The position numbers and the translations under genes were made by a program. A stretch of 64,000 nt of DNA from Aspidapion aeneum (Eukaryota; Arthropoda; Insecta; Coleoptera; Brentidae). Below are positions 10,092 to 21,936 of the stretch, piece after piece (position 1 is the first letter of the stretch; the number at the start of each line of letters is the position of its first letter). Under the pieces are notes generated by a model. The model was not told the origin of the DNA and searched no databases. It was given only the letters and a program-made list of their open reading frames with translations. The stretch spans positions 70,250,886 to 70,314,885 of the forward strand of contig OY755039.1 of assembly GCA_963576565.1 (NCBI GenBank). Reading direction: 5' to 3'.

Positions 10092-10960
10092 CAGGCCAGG
10101 TGCACCAAAACCTGCTGTCACCCAGGAAAATATCGATGCTGTGCGTATGCTCATCACGGAAGATCGACATATGACATATCGCGAGAGTCAGGCTTCAGGG
10201 ATTTCAAAGACCTCAAGTCAAAAAAAAATTGCATGAAGAATTAAAGGTAAGAAAATTAGTCTCCCGGTGGGTACCGCATCTGTTAACCGAAGAACAGAAA
10301 GAAGCTGGGGTCAATTGGTGTCACAAAACCCTAGACCACTTTGAGTCAGGAAACTCGAAAAACGTGTACAGCATGTCCGTGGTGATGAATCGTGGATTTA
10401 CTCATATGGACTCGAAAATAAATGTCAGTCGTCTGTTTGGGTGTTCCAAGATGAAGAAAAGCCAACAAAAGTCATCCGTTCTGGAAGTGTATCCAAAAAG
10501 ATGGTCGAGACAAGAGCAGCTCATGTAGCAACAATTCTTCTGGAAGATCAAATGAATGTTACTGCCGATTGGTACATCACGATTTGTTTGCCGAAAGTCA
10601 TCGCTGAGCTTCGAAAAACGAATCCCGAACGACGAATCATCCTCCACCAAGACAATGCAAGTTCGTACAAAGCACAAAAAAAAACTTTACATTTTTAAGC
10701 TAACAAAACGTCGAATTGTTGGACCATCCTTCATACAGGCCCGACCTAAGTCTCAACGATTTCTATACTTTTCCTAAAATCAAGAATGGATATATGTGTG
10801 TGGTTAAAGATTTTAGTCGCCATAGGGAGCAGTCGACGCCTTCAAGAATGCAATTTTGACAGTAACAACAAACGAGTCGAATTGCACCTTTGACAACTGG
10901 TTTGAGCGCATGCAAAAGTGCATTAATTTTCGTCGAGACTGCTTCGAGAAATAATAAAGG
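10092..10960 (+). pseudogene. mariner transposase, catalytic part
   Basis: Continues from the LINE border: PGAPKPAVTQENIDAVRML, RHMTYRE, HEELKVRKLVSRWVPHLLT, NVYS, an ESWIYS-equivalent region decayed by a small indel, QSSVWVFQDEEKPTKV, ITICLPKVIAEL, RRIILHQDNASS (second catalytic D), then LLDHPSYRPDLSLNDFY (the HPPYSPDLAPND motif carrying the third D) and RMQKCINFRRDCFEK at the end. Frames shift at least three times and stops are present. The signature motifs place it in the mariner family proper, not the DUF4817-type family of the 500 and 6256 fragments. Confidence 0.88.
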
Positions 10961-11024
10961 CTTTAAAAGTTATCTACTGTTTTATTTCAGCTATATATGC
11001 AAAACTTAAAAGACAACCCTCGTA

Positions 11025-12369
11025 GACAAATAATATTTTCTAAGCAAAGTAAGGGAGAGTTGGGGAATGGTGCGCAGTGAGTAATCGTGCGAACCAAGTT
11101 ATCGGTAGCGACTCCAGATTGCATACAACTGTTATAAGAATGGGTTTTTAGTTTATACCCAATATTTTGTTAATTTTTGATGCCGAAAATTAAGGCAGTA
11201 AGAACATAAATTTTATCCAATCTTCTCAGCAAGGTATATTTTTAAAACGTAGTATTTAATAAAGGTTTTGTATAGTTTAGGGTTAATTAAATAAGTTGGT
11301 TTTATGCCTTGTTAACGAATCCCCCTCATGTAAATTATTAGTAGGAACTTTTTATAGACAGACGATGTCGAACTGAGCTTCATTGTATGTTCGTTAAAAA
11401 AGCTTTCAAAACCTAGTGAAATATGTGTCATGTAGAGATATTGGCAAAACGAAGAACTATGGCACCGCTGTATTTTATTTGCCGCATGGATCCATGCAGA
11501 ATGTACGGGCACAGACACCCCAGAAATAACTGCTTTTTTACTTGATGATAGAGAGAGATAAATCCAAATATCTCAACATACAGTGACTACTTGATATTAA
11601 CTTCAATAAATATTATGATTACAAAGTTGAGTGAATTCCCAGAAATGTTTAAATCTTTTCCGCAAATCCCGTACAGTTACGGGCAGAATTGTAGTCCCGC
11701 ATGTTTCATGTAATCGTGGCATTCTGGGATTCCTTTATAATTACAGTAGAACCGTGCTAGTGTGAACACGAAAAAAATGTGCACGTTCATGCCGAAATAA
11801 TATTGGTAAGATATAATAAATCCATACCTATCAACTTGTAAATGTAACTATTCTTATAATTTAGAGCAAATCTATAAGTTTCTGCTGAAAATTACATTTA
11901 AAGTATCGACAAATACTACTAAAATTTATGAGTTTTTATGAAACTTCAAAAATAATATATCATTAGTTAAAATACGATGTTATTTTAATCCGAACTTATT
12001 TAGCTAACCAATGAGTGGCTACTGCTTGGTCTCAATATTTTTTTGGCTCTAACACCTATGTTATTTGTTTCTGACTATAACGTAACCACTTTAAGTGATT
12101 CCAAAACATACTTTACTGCAACTTTTTCAGGTGTCTTCATTTCGTTCTCAGATTCGCCTTCCAGACTTACCTCTGGGAGCAAGAATTAAAAACTTCTTGG
12201 TTTTTACCATTTTACAAAGCAAAACATGAAATGGTACTAGTATTTACCACAAAAAACGAATTAAAACTAAGTAATTCTCGGTAATTTCCCTAAATCTTAC
12301 CATTTGATTAACACCTCTTTTCCGTTTTCATACGATCGAGACTCGTTACTCTTTATACTACTATAATAC
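11025..12369. other. no gene seen
   Basis: AT-rich sequence between the mariner and gypsy copy 1, inside the host intron. No coding motif, terminal repeats or tandem array stood out on either strand. The last four bases, ATAC (12366-12369), are the left target-site duplication of the gypsy element. Confidence 0.4.
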
Positions 12370-12797
12370 TGTTACGGGTTCACAACGACAAATTAAAACT
12401 CGCAATTGTTGAAAACGATACGTCAATTTATTTCGACAAATTTTGTACAAAAACACGCACTTAAACTTACTAATAACTTGCTAATAATTCACTACTTTAA
12501 TACGCCTATTAACTTCGCGTTAACATCTAGCGATCACTACCATTGGTTATCTCTGACTCCCCGATGCACGACGTCCGGCCCTATATATAACGGGCTGCCT
12601 ACTATTCGAGAATTTTCCATCCTTGTTCGATTCGGAATTATTCCAATCTTTTCTAGAACCGGACCGTTCGCATACCAGTTTGTCACAGATAACGCAACTA
12701 AAACCTAGATTAAGAATACAACCATAAAATACGTCCACCTAATACTACACTAAACCTAAATAAATTCTAACTATAAACTAAACTTAAATTTGTAACA
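12370..12797 (-). repeat. gypsy copy 1, 3' LTR
   Basis: Begins TGTTACGGGTTCACAACGAC and ends TTTGTAACA. A TATATATA core box lies near 12584. Next to it, at 12798-12815, the minus strand shows the purine-rich tract GAGGAGGAGGATAG, the expected plus-strand primer. Confidence 0.92.
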
Positions 12798-12809
12798 CTA
12801 TCCTCCTCC

Positions 12810-15800
12810 TCAGGTTTGATCGTCTCGATCAACATTTCCCAAGTAAGGTTTTAGTCTGTCTAGATGAACAACTTTCATCTTGGACTTCGGGCTTTTCTGG
12901 ATTCGGTAGACTACATCATTAATTCTCTTAACAACTTTATAAGGCCCTTCCCATGGTGGTGTCAACTTAGGTGATCTTCCTTTCTTGCGTTGAGGATTGT
13001 ATAGCCAGACTTGATCATTCTCTTTGAACCCTGAAGAGTTTGCTTTCAGGTCATATCTCGCTTTCATGCGGTCACTGGCTATTTCTATTCGCTCTCTAAC
13101 CACTACATGGATATCGTGCAGCTTTTGCCTTAAACGTTCGACATAGTCATTAACCTCTAAGTGTTCTTCTTCAGGTGAACCAAACATGATATCACATGGT
13201 AAACGCAGTTCTCTACCAAACAGGATACTAGATGGAGTAGCTCCTGTCGTATTGTGAATTGCGGTTCTATAGGCCATCAAAAACAATGGAATATATTGGT
13301 CCCAATCTGTTTGGTGCTCATCAACAACTTTGCACAGATGTTCTTCTATTGTTTTATTAAATCTGCGGATGTAAAGCCGTAGTCCGTGTTTTATGTATTC
13401 CTAAAAGGTCACAGAGATTCTGGAAGAGCTTTGATTCAAAGTTTCTTCCTTGATCTGAATGTAGTTCCAAAGGAATGCCAAATCGGCTGAAAACATCATT
13501 TACCAGAACTTCTGCAACTGTAGCGGCCTCTTGGTTAGGCAAAGCAAAAACTTCTGGCCATTTGCTAAAGTAATCCATGACAACAAGGATGTATTTGTTG
13601 CCCTTTTTAGTTTCTGGAAATGGTCCGGCCACATCAATAGCAATGCGTTCGAATGGCAGCCTACATTATATTGTTTCATTTGACCTCTGGACCTTGTTTT
13701 GGGACCTTGGCTGGCTGCACAAGTCGAACATCGGCGGCACCAGTTTATCACATCTTGAAAGTAATTGACCCAATAAAATCGGTTTCGAATTTTGTCCATG
13801 GTTTTATTTATGCCTAGGTGCGCGCCTGATTTTCCACCATGCTCCTAGGAACCACTACTTGATTAACCACAGTAAGGCCATCGGCACTTTCCCAGGCACG
13901 TTTAAGGATGTTTTCCTCTACTCTCAGTGAATCCCATTGTGCCCACAGTGATTTGAATATCACCCCTTGGTTTGGATATCTTGCCATGATGGTCGTGGCT
14001 TGTTCTCTTCTTTCAATCGCAAGATAGGTCCTACATCTTTGTCGTTAAGTTCTAATCGAAGCCGACATCCATTCTTCATCTGGTTCTAACTTTATCTGGT
14101 GCACGTAGGTAATTCCTTCTTTCTGGTCAATTTTCCTGCAATGTTTACAATCCTCAGGGCAAGGTCTTCTGGACAATGCATCCGCATTATTATGCACCCT
14201 TCCCGCTCGGTGCTTAATTTGATAATGGTATTGTTGTAGCTTTTCTATCCATCTCGCGACTTGCTCCTCAGGTTGTTTCATTTTCATGAGCCACTGTAAC
14301 GCAGCATGATCCGTTCTAATCAGAAACTCTTGTCCATAGAGATATTTGTGAAAGTGATCTACGGATTTAATGATGGCTAGGAGCTCCTTTCTGGTAACAC
14401 AATAATTTCTCTCTGGTTTGGATAGCTTTTTGCTGAAAAATTCGATGACCCGTTCTTCTCCATCTTGTACTTGGGAGAGTACTGCTCCTATGCCATCGTT
14501 GCTCGCATCAGTATCTAATATGAATTTACCTTTGGGAATGGGATATGCAAGAATCGGACTAGAACATAATGCTGCTTTTAGTCTTCTAAATGCTTGGTCA
14601 CATTCGGTATTCCATTTGTAAGAAGCTTTATCTTCTGTAAGTCTATGTAATGGAGACGCTATTTTGGCGAATCCTTCTACAAATCGTCTGTAGTACGTAC
14701 ACAGACCCAAAAAGCTTCTCAATTCATGTTTGTCACGAGGTTGAGGCCATTCTTTTATTGCTTGTAACTTTTTTTCGTCGGTATGGATGCCTTGACTTGA
14801 CCCAAGAACTCAACTTTTTCTTGGAATAGAAAACACTTCTTTGAGTTTAGTTTAAGATTTGCGTTCCTGATTCTTGAAAATACTTCTCGTAAATTGTCTA
14901 GATGATCTTCAAATGATTTTCCCATTACTATGACATCATCCAAATAGACTAAGCAGGTTTTCCAAGTAAGGCCTCGTAGAACGACTTCCATTAGTCTTTC
15001 AAATGTAGCTGGGGCATTGCATAGGCCAAATGGCATCACATTAAACTGATAAAGTCCACTTCCAGCAGAGAATGCAGTCTTCTCTTTATCTCTTTCAAAG
15101 ATTCCTACTTGCCAATACCCACTTTTCAGGTCAAGAGTAGAAAACCAATATGATCCTGCCAATGTTGTTAATGTGTCGTCTATTCTTGGCAGTGGGTAAC
15201 TATCTTTCTTGGTCACATCGTTAAGTTTCCTGTAATCGACACAAAATCTAGTACTTCCATCCTTTTTAGTGACCAACACCACAGGAGATGACCAAGGACT
15301 TGATGACTCTTCAATAACACCGTCGCTGAGCATTTTATTAATGAGATTGTGAACTTCTTCTTGTTTGGCCAATGGTAGTCTTCTTGGGGGCTGTCTTATC
15401 GGTTGTGCATCGCCAGTGTTGATGGAATGTTGAATAAGGTTTGTGCGTCCCGAACTACTCTTAGTTTCAAAGATATTACTTTGTTCTTCTATAAACTCTC
15501 TCGCTTTACGAAATTCTTCTGGAGTGAGATGTTGCCAAATTGACTGAAATTGCTGAAGTACCTCCGTTGGTAACTTACTTTTATCCTCCGAAGTTGGCTC
15601 TTCACATCTTGTTACTTTCTGGACTGGCTCAAATAATGCTACCACCTCCCCCTTATTAATTTTGACACTATTTGGGACAATATTGGCGACTCTAATCGGG
15701 ATGTCTTTATCGGTTTTAACTAGTGACTTTGCAACGAGGTAGGTGTTGGATAATTTCTGTTGGCTTATGAGTCCGACACAGCTTGATGTTTTACTTTCTA

Positions 15801-16380
15801 GCCTCCCAGAAATTATGGTCTCACTGTTACCGACCAGTCTTGTTGTACATACTGCCACGACCTTTATTGGTTCTTTATTGAAGTGACTATTTGACAAAAT
15901 GAACTCTTCATTCCCAAATCTCAGGGTATTAAGTTTATTATCAAACGCAAATCCATGTTTACTTATCAAGTCCATTCCCAAAATAAATTCGTCTTCTATT
16001 TCGGCAACCAATACAGTGTGGCGAATCTTCAATCTTCCCAGCTGTAGGTCTATGTCTGTCTGCCCAACACGTCGGCGGATTCTCCAGTCACAGTCTTAAG
16101 TGTTATTTTCTTTTCTGTTGGTCGAATTTTATATCTCGTTGCAACTTTGAACTTAAGCAATGATATGGCAGCACCAGTGTCTACTGTTATGTTAACTTGT
16201 CTTCCATTTATAAGTCCGTCGAAGTTAAGACTGTCAGCAGTATGTTTTAAGCTCATAATTGAATAAATTTTGGGGGCTACATTCCCTTTAGCCAACACCC
16301 GCCCCTCTGCGTTGACTATTTTTAGTTTTCCTGATCTCTTCTTCGGTACTCTGTCCCGCTAGATGGCGAGCGAGACCTTA
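12810..16380 (-). pseudogene. gypsy copy 1 pol
   Basis: Order on the minus strand: retropepsin (VDTGAAISLL, about 16180), RT with YLDD (16032-14755), RNase H (FILDTDASNDG, 14722-14045), integrase zinc region and DDE core, and C-terminal tail (13286-12810). Compared with copy 2 it has a 1-nt loss near 16060, a deletion of about 10 nt near 14795, 8 nt lost near 14049, 28 nt lost near 13840 between two CCATG repeats, 1 nt near 13660 and about 20 nt at 13366. Each breaks the frame. The protein was otherwise nearly identical to copy 2. Confidence 0.93.
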
Positions 16381-16434
16381 TTTGGACGTGACAATCGCGT
16401 TGAATATGCCCTGTACGTCCGCATCTGAAACACT

Positions 16435-17503
16435 TTACATTTGGTTTAGCGTTTTTAAGTTGACCTCATGTCCATTGCTCATTTCTTCTCCCTCCTGAAT
16501 TGAAACAGCTCTTACTTTTGGCCTGGACATATTATTTGATGATTCGATTTCAAGGGCTCGAATCAACACTTCACTGCTATTATGGAAGCGTTCTCGACGA
16601 AGTAACTTTGCTAAGTCCGTGTCTCGTAATCCGTTAATAAAGCGATCTACCGTGAAAGGATCTCTGTAATTTTCTGGCATTTCTGGGTAAGCTAAATACA
16701 TCAGCCTCCTGATATCTGCTTCATACTCTTGCAATGATTCTCCTGGTCTTTGTTGACGAATATTTAATTCTGACCAATGTAAATTTCGCAAGTGTTCGTC
16801 TCCATACCTTCTTTCTAACGCTGCCACTAAAGCGTTATAATTCTGTTTTTGTTCGACTGGAATGGACCGTAAAAGTCCCAGAGCAGGTTCTCGTAGAGCT
16901 ACTAACAATGCTCTAGCTTTTTCCTCATCATCCCAACCATTTGCAGCAGCGGCAGCTTCAAACTGTTGTTTATAAGTAGACCAGGAAGACGTACCATCGA
17001 AATTTGGAGGCTTAATGTTTTGGTTGGAATTCACAACACATCCCTGAGCTTTCATTTTGTTGTGTTCTTTTTGAAGCTGTAAGCTGTTTTGACACGTCCT
17101 GGAATTTTTCTTCCATGGTTTGAAAAACTTCTTCCCTGACATTCTGTACCTTTTCTTCAACATTATGTACCTTTTCTTCTACATTCTGCAATTTATTTTG
17201 TACCTTTTGTTCCACACTATGCATTCTTTGAGTTATTTCTTCCTTAAGATCTTCGGTTGCAGTCTTAAACTCTTCTCTCAGCTGTTCGGAGTTGCTCTTT
17301 ATTTGGTCAAAGTTTTCCTGCATGTCGTTCTGGTTTTGTTCGATGGTCTGTCTCATATCATTCTGATTTTGTTCAATAGTGTGTTTCATGTCGTCCGTGG
17401 TGTGTTTCATATCGCCCTGGTTTTGTTCAATTTGAGCTGCTAGAGCCTGCATCATTTTAGTTAAATCTTCCATCTTGGCCGATCTTTGTCTAGTAAGCAT
17501 CAA
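16435..17503 (-). pseudogene. gypsy copy 1 gag
   Basis: N-terminal part (17503-17012) is a heptad-rich coiled coil of repeated EQNQNDM and VEEKVQNV units; the capsid part (17163-16435) has PPNFDGTSSWSTYKQQFEAA and the NLHWSELNIRQQRPGESLQEYE core of gypsy capsids. The two halves are in different frames, so a frameshift lies near 17080. A 57-nt deletion relative to copy 2 lies just before the zinc knuckle, at about 16440. The knuckle (CFRCGRTGHIQRDC) is in the -1 frame relative to gag, as in copy 2. Confidence 0.9.
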
Positions 17504-17549
17504 CTTCGTGATAAATCACTTAAAACGTGTATTTTAGGGCTACAAAGCG

Positions 17550-18130
17550 AATGTCGAAGTCGGTTTTTCAATATCTCTTCCAATTCTTAAATAGAACCTA
17601 ATGGAATGTTCTGGAATATACTGGTAAATGCTGCTCTTTCTGCTACTAGGCAAATGTAGAAGTCACTTTTTGATTATCTCTTTTGGTTCTCGAATAGACC
17701 GTCGTAGAATGTTATGGAATATTCTAGAAATAATTTCTAATTCTTACTTTTGAAATAACTAAACTAATGTCGAAATCGGTATTTGTATATCTCTTCTAGT
17801 TTTTGAATAGAACGTCGTAGAATGTTATGGAATCTTCTAGAAATTCTTTCTAATTTTTACTTTTGAAATAACTAAACTAATGTCGAAATCGGTTTTTGTA
17901 TATCTCTTCTAGTTTTTGAATAGAACGTCGTAGAATGTTATGGACTCTTCTAGAAATTCTTTTTAGTTCTTACTTTTGAAATTACTAAGCTAATGTCGAA
18001 GTCGCTTTTTGGATATTTCTTCTGATTTTCGAATAGAGCGTCGTAGAAAGTGATGGAATATTCTAGAAATTCTTTCTAATTCTTACTTTTTAACTAACTA
18101 AGCTAATATCGAAGTCGATTCTTAAATATC
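17550..18130. repeat. gypsy copy 1 leader: 113-bp tandem repeat
   Basis: The marker AATGTCGAARTCGG recurs with its T at 17552, 17655, 17768, 17881, 17994 and 18107: one 103-base step and then exact 113-base steps. Each unit contains TTCTAGTTTTTGAATAGAAC, CGTCGTAGAATGTTATGGA and ATTCTAGAAATTCTTTCTAA words. The array lies between the LTR/primer site and gag. Copy 2 has one more unit. Confidence 0.92.
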
Positions 18131-18357
18131 TCTTTTGGTTTTTGAATAAATCAATATCGAATGAACTTCTTCGAATATTCTGGAAAAATAACTTACTGTT
18201 CTTCTGTCCAATTGTCCTAGCCGGTGGTACTATGTAAGGATAGTATTTGCACTATTCAGTTCTGAATATTCTGGCAAAATCACTTACTGTTCTTCTTTTC
18301 AATTGTCCTAGCCGGTGGTACTATGTAAGGATAGTCTTTGGACTATTTATTTCTTTT

Positions 18358-18376
18358 AATCTCACTTCTGACACCA
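18358..18376 (-). promoter_or_regulatory. gypsy copy 1 primer binding site (tRNA-Leu type)
   Basis: The plus strand reads AATCTCACTTCTGACACCA, two bases from the LTR. That is one mismatch from the 3' end of an animal tRNA-Leu (CCCACTTCTGACA plus CCA), so minus-strand DNA synthesis was probably primed by tRNA-Leu. The tRNA identity is from memory of tRNA-Leu sequences. Confidence 0.7.
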
Positions 18377-18378
18377 AT

Positions 18379-18814
18379 TGTTACGGGTTCACAACGACAA
18401 ATTAAAACTCGCAATTGTTGAAAACGATACGTCAATTTATTTCGACAAATTTTGTACAAAAACACGCACTTAAACTTACTAATAACTTGCTAATAATTCA
18501 CTACTTTAATACGACGCCTATTAACTTGGCGTTAACATCTAGCGATCACTACCATTGGTTATCTCTGACTCCCCGATGCACGACGTCCGGCCCTATATAT
18601 AACGGGCTACCTACTATTCGAGAATTTTCCATCCTTGTTCGATTCGGAATTATTCCAACCTTTTCTAGAACCGGACCGTTCGCATACCAGTTTGTCACAG
18701 ATAACGCAACTAAAACCTAGATTAAGAATACAACCATAAAATACGTCTACCTAATACTACACTAAACCTAAATAAATTCTAACTATAAAATTTAAATAAC
18801 TTAAATTTGTAACA
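18379..18814 (-). repeat. gypsy copy 1, 5' LTR
   Basis: Partner of 12370-12797, 8 bp longer. Differences include an extra GAC near 18513, a C/G change in the CTTSGCG word, several transitions and a different stretch just before the terminal TTTGTAACA. ATAC follows at 18815. Confidence 0.92.
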
Positions 18815-18929
18815 ATACATTGATCCTCACTGTTCTCACTACTGGTAGGTGCACACAAGCGTGTGTTCACACCAGCGCGAGTCTACTGTACTTACATATC
18901 GAATTGCATTTAAATAAAACTTTTTTTAG

Positions 18930-19007
18930 GGAAGAGGAAGGTATTGAATTGCAAGACTTGACCCCTAAGGAAGAGGGCGATAGGGTTATACAGGACATAA
19001 CTATTAG
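18930..19007 (+). CDS. host gene exon B
   Basis: Bounded by a strong acceptor (ACTTTTTTTAG ending 18929) and a consensus donor GTAAGT at 19008. Length 78 = 1 + 25 codons + 2 nt, which fits the 2-nt overhang of exon A and the 1-nt start of exon C. Residues are acidic (EEEGIELQDLTPKEEGDRV), typical of a cytoplasmic or disordered tail, with no domain I recognise. Immediately after the donor the intron holds an R1 LINE 3' end and an RTE LINE copy. Phase agreement over both junctions is the main support. Confidence 0.65.
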
Positions 19008-19013
19008 GTAAGT

Positions 19014-19440
19014 AGGTAAATATGTATTCTAATATAAGAATAATATCTTCTTTGTCTTAACCAAATACGTTAAAGCATAAATATCGGGCATACCCATGCA
19101 TTCTCACACGCGATGCTTTAAGCCAGAACCCCTATTTAATAATAAAATAATTTAATTCTTAATGTTTCTTTTTCGGTTACAGGATATCGGTTACTACGCA
19201 TGCGTCAGTTTTGGTGGTTTTGGAATATACTCTCTTACGTCACTACATTATTTGACAATTATCAAATATTAAGGATTATGTCTAATATATTTTTTTAAAA
19301 ACTAGTTGATTGGGTGAAAATGTATCAAATTGTGGATTAATTTTGTAGTTTTTCTAAAACTAATTGTGCAGATTTATTGTGGACACCATGAAGACTGTTT
19401 AATGGCATCTACAAACCACTCTTAACTTTATTAACACTTA
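19014..19440. other. intron sequence, nothing recognised
   Basis: AT-rich sequence between exon B and the R1 fragment, with no motif or repeat structure I can name. Confidence 0.4.
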
Positions 19441-19444
19441 CTAT

Positions 19445-19935
19445 CTTACACAAGCACTTTCGGGACACGGATGCTATTATCGAGCATATGCAAAGAGATT
19501 TGGCAAAGACGAGGACGAAACATGTCGGCACTGCAAAGAAAAGGAACGGGATGACGTAGAACATACAGTTTTTAATTGTGCTAGATGGGCTGATATAAGA
19601 ATAAACACGAATATAGAACTAGATGCTATACTTACTCCAGAAAATATGATTACTCATATGCTAACTAGCAAGAGGAAGTGGGATATAATCCACAACATGA
19701 TCAAAGAAATATTAAAATTAAAAGAACAGGAGCAAATGAACATACAAAGCGAAATAACCTAATAACACACGAACTCCTAATCGCCACTGGCGGAGGGGAG
19801 ATGTAGTGCCAAGGGATTAAAATCTGCTGCTGCGTCACCTGATGTTATGTTAAGGAAACGGTTCCGGGTGGCGTATGCCTTTCAAGGGGAACACTTGTTC
19901 AGTGCGTGCACTGACTACGCCCCGCTAAAAAAAAA
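19445..19935 (+). pseudogene. R1-clade LINE 3' end
   Basis: Open frame to the TAA at 19760-19762: LTQALSGHGCYYRAYAKRFG, then CRHCKEKERDDVEHTVFNC (CX2CX8HX4C), RWADIR, LTPENMITHMLTSKRKW and a short helical tail. This is the distinctive C-terminal zinc-knuckle end of R1-clade (TRAS/RT1-like) reverse transcriptases. A 170-base 3' UTR follows and ends in an A-rich run near 19925-19933. It is heavily 5' truncated with no RT core. It lies in the host intron between exons B and C in the sense direction. Confidence 0.85.
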
Positions 19936-20424
19936 ACTTATTAACATTATAAAGAAAAATACATAAAAAATACACGTAGTTACCTATGGAATGGCACTTC
20001 CTTACTTCGTCCGGACATTTTTCCACAAACCGCACGTTTTACGTGAAATATTTCCCATTATTCACAGAAAAAACATAATTTTAGACGACAAACACAAAAC
20101 ACCGCAAAATTTCAAGATGGCCTCCACTCACATAGCAGCTGTATGTCTACATAACAAAACACACGCATGCGCACTTCAAAATTCGCTTCCGCGAATTTAA
20201 ATTTGCCATTGTTTTTAAAGCCAGCTATGAGGGCTTCACTTTTCGATTCTTTGAACATGTATTTATGCTAGAACGTATTTGGTTTCAACATCATAGAAAT
20301 GCTTAGAGCATTGAATTAATACCAGATACATAATAACTCATAAGCTCTCAAATTTAAACCAAATTTTTTTGGGAGCAAATAATTAAATTGTGGCCAAGCT
20401 AATTTATTAAATAGAATATTGCAC
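19936..20424. other. no gene seen
   Basis: Intron sequence. An open frame at 19991-20200 has no recognisable content. No repeats noted. Confidence 0.4.
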
Positions 20425-21293
20425 CTATCTATCTATTTAGGCTTCTTCGATCCATCTTTGGACATAGACCTCCCCCAATATCTTCCACTCTTCCCTGTCT
20501 GTCGTCGTGTGCATCCATCTAGTTCCCGCATGTTTCTTCAAATCGTCCGCCCATTTCACTAGGGGTCTTCCCCTACTTCTTTTATTTTCCCAAGGTCTCC
20601 AGTTTGCAATACATTTGTTCCATCGATCGTCTTTCTGTCTGATATTATGACCATTTTAATTTTGCTATCCTGTGACATCCCTTACTTTTGTTTTATTTCT
20701 TATCCATTCATTTCTTTTTCTATCTGTCAGCTTCACATGGAACATTTGTCTGTCCATTGATCTTTGGGCCTTTGTTACCTTGTCCATGTTTGATTTTGTA
20801 CAGGAAGGATACCTTGGTTATACACTTTTGTTTTGAGGTACTAAGGACATTTTTTATTTTTTAATATGTAGCTGAATTTACCGAATGCTGCCCAGGCCAA
20901 TCTTACTCGTCTCTTGATTTCAGCTGTTTCGGTTGTTTTTTTTTGTCCCAGGTATATATATTCCTCTACTTGTTCTATTTTCTCTTGGTTTATTCTGATC
21001 ATCTGTGTTTGTTATGATTTTAGTTTTAGTGTATTTTATATTCAAGCCTATATTTTTAGGTGCTGTAGCCAGTTCTGTTCTTCCAGCATTTTTATCAGTT
21101 CTTATCAGCATAAATTAAGTGGTTCAAGTATTGTCCGTTTACTTTGATGCCTATTTCTTCCCAATCTAAGTTTTTAAAAACATCTAGGATCTGGTTAAAT
21201 AGTTTAGGGGATATTGTGTCACCTCTTCTTAAGTGGATTGGCTTGGTTCCTTCGTGGCTTTTGATTGAATTGATTGATTTGATTGTTGCTTCG

Positions 21294-21334
<41 letters not shown>

Positions 21335-21733
21335 CAATTAAATCTGTGTATCTGTGATCTATTCGGCTATTAATTAAGATGCTTTTACTGCCCAGTGCTC
21401 AATGCTTTTGAAAGCTTTTTTAAAGTCAATAAACGCAATATATAGTGAAATGTTGTATTCGTTGGCTCGTTCTATTAGGATTTTCATTGTTAATAGGTGG
21501 TCAACTACTGAAACCTTTTTTGAAGCCTACTTGTTCTTTTGATTGATATCCGTCAAATCTTGTTATTCTATCTGTTAATATTTTCTTGAAAAGCTTATAA
21601 ATTACATTGAGGAGTGTCAAGGGTCGATAAGTTTTTAGATGTGAAAGGAATTTTTTGAGGTTTGGTCATGAGGTTTGGACTAAATTAGTTAATTTACGGG
21701 CTGGTCTATCGCCTTTCTTGTGTAGAATTTGCA
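20425..21733 (-). pseudogene. RTE-type LINE, copy 1
   Basis: Minus-strand LINE whose 3' end is a short TAGA-type tandem tail at 20425-20438 preceded by the conserved C-terminal coding end. Upstream are TKTKIITNTD thumb residues and the RT core with LYIAFIDFKKAFKSIEHW (motif A) and LNHLIYADKN, where the catalytic YADD has decayed. A TA microsatellite replaces part of the palm, and the region coding for YGSQTWT in copy 2 is deleted near 20815. Same family and orientation as copy 2 (23062-31300). Truncated at about 21733. Confidence 0.8.
21294..21331. repeat. (TA)n microsatellite
   Basis: About 18 uninterrupted TA units inside RTE copy 1, between CTTCGC and TTGGCAATTA. Confidence 0.9.
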
Positions 21734-21936
21734 CCTAACAATATACAATTCATATTAAGTATAAAATTACATTTGATCCTTAGTTTGGAATTGAATAAAC
21801 TTTGCATGGTTTTTGTTTAAAAGCTTCCAACTTACTTTACTATATAAAATACAATAGATTCATCTCTAGTTTCTATAAAGCATGATATTTATACCAATAG
21901 TAGGATAAGTTAGCACCAAATTTGTTTGTTTTTTAG

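Larger units (their letters stand above)
7505..11022 (+). mobile_element. mariner element, interrupted by a LINE
   Basis: Imperfect inverted termini bound it: CGAGGGCTGTCTTTTATATG at 7505 and, on the minus strand at 11022, CGAGGGTTGTCTTTTAAGTT. A TA follows the right end at 11023; the left TA is not clean. Between them lie transposase N-terminal (7634-7813) and C-terminal (10092-10960) halves in the same orientation, split by a LINE in the opposite orientation at about 7814-10091. Without the LINE the element is about 1.24 kb, the usual mariner size. It lies in the intron between host exons A and B. Confidence 0.85.
12370..18814 (-). mobile_element. Ty3/gypsy LTR retrotransposon, copy 1 (old)
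   Basis: Complete outline on the minus strand: LTRs at 12370-12797 and 18379-18814 (TGTTACGGG...GTAACA), ATAC target duplications at 12366-12369 and 18815-18818, a primer site next to the 18379 LTR and a polypurine tract next to the 12797 LTR. The LTRs differ by several substitutions and small indels, so the insertion is much older than copy 2 (45612-52160). All coding regions are broken. It lies in the intron between host exons A and B. Confidence 0.95.

Noticed and set aside
12406..12708. 100-aa ORF, repeated at 18415-18720
   Set aside because: It lies wholly inside the gypsy LTR and exists twice only because the LTR does.
17120..17443. 107-aa + strand ORF rich in Leu/Phe
   Set aside because: Exact antisense of the gag coiled coil; hydrophobic composition is the mirror of Lys/Glu codons, not a membrane protein.
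17550..18130. Possible CRISPR-like or satellite array
   Set aside because: The units are contiguous 113-base tandem repeats without spacers and recur at the same place in gypsy copy 2, so they belong to the retrotransposon leader.
20905..21341. Short + strand ORFs with IYIYIY runs
   Set aside because: Antisense to RTE copy 1 and created by the TA microsatellite.
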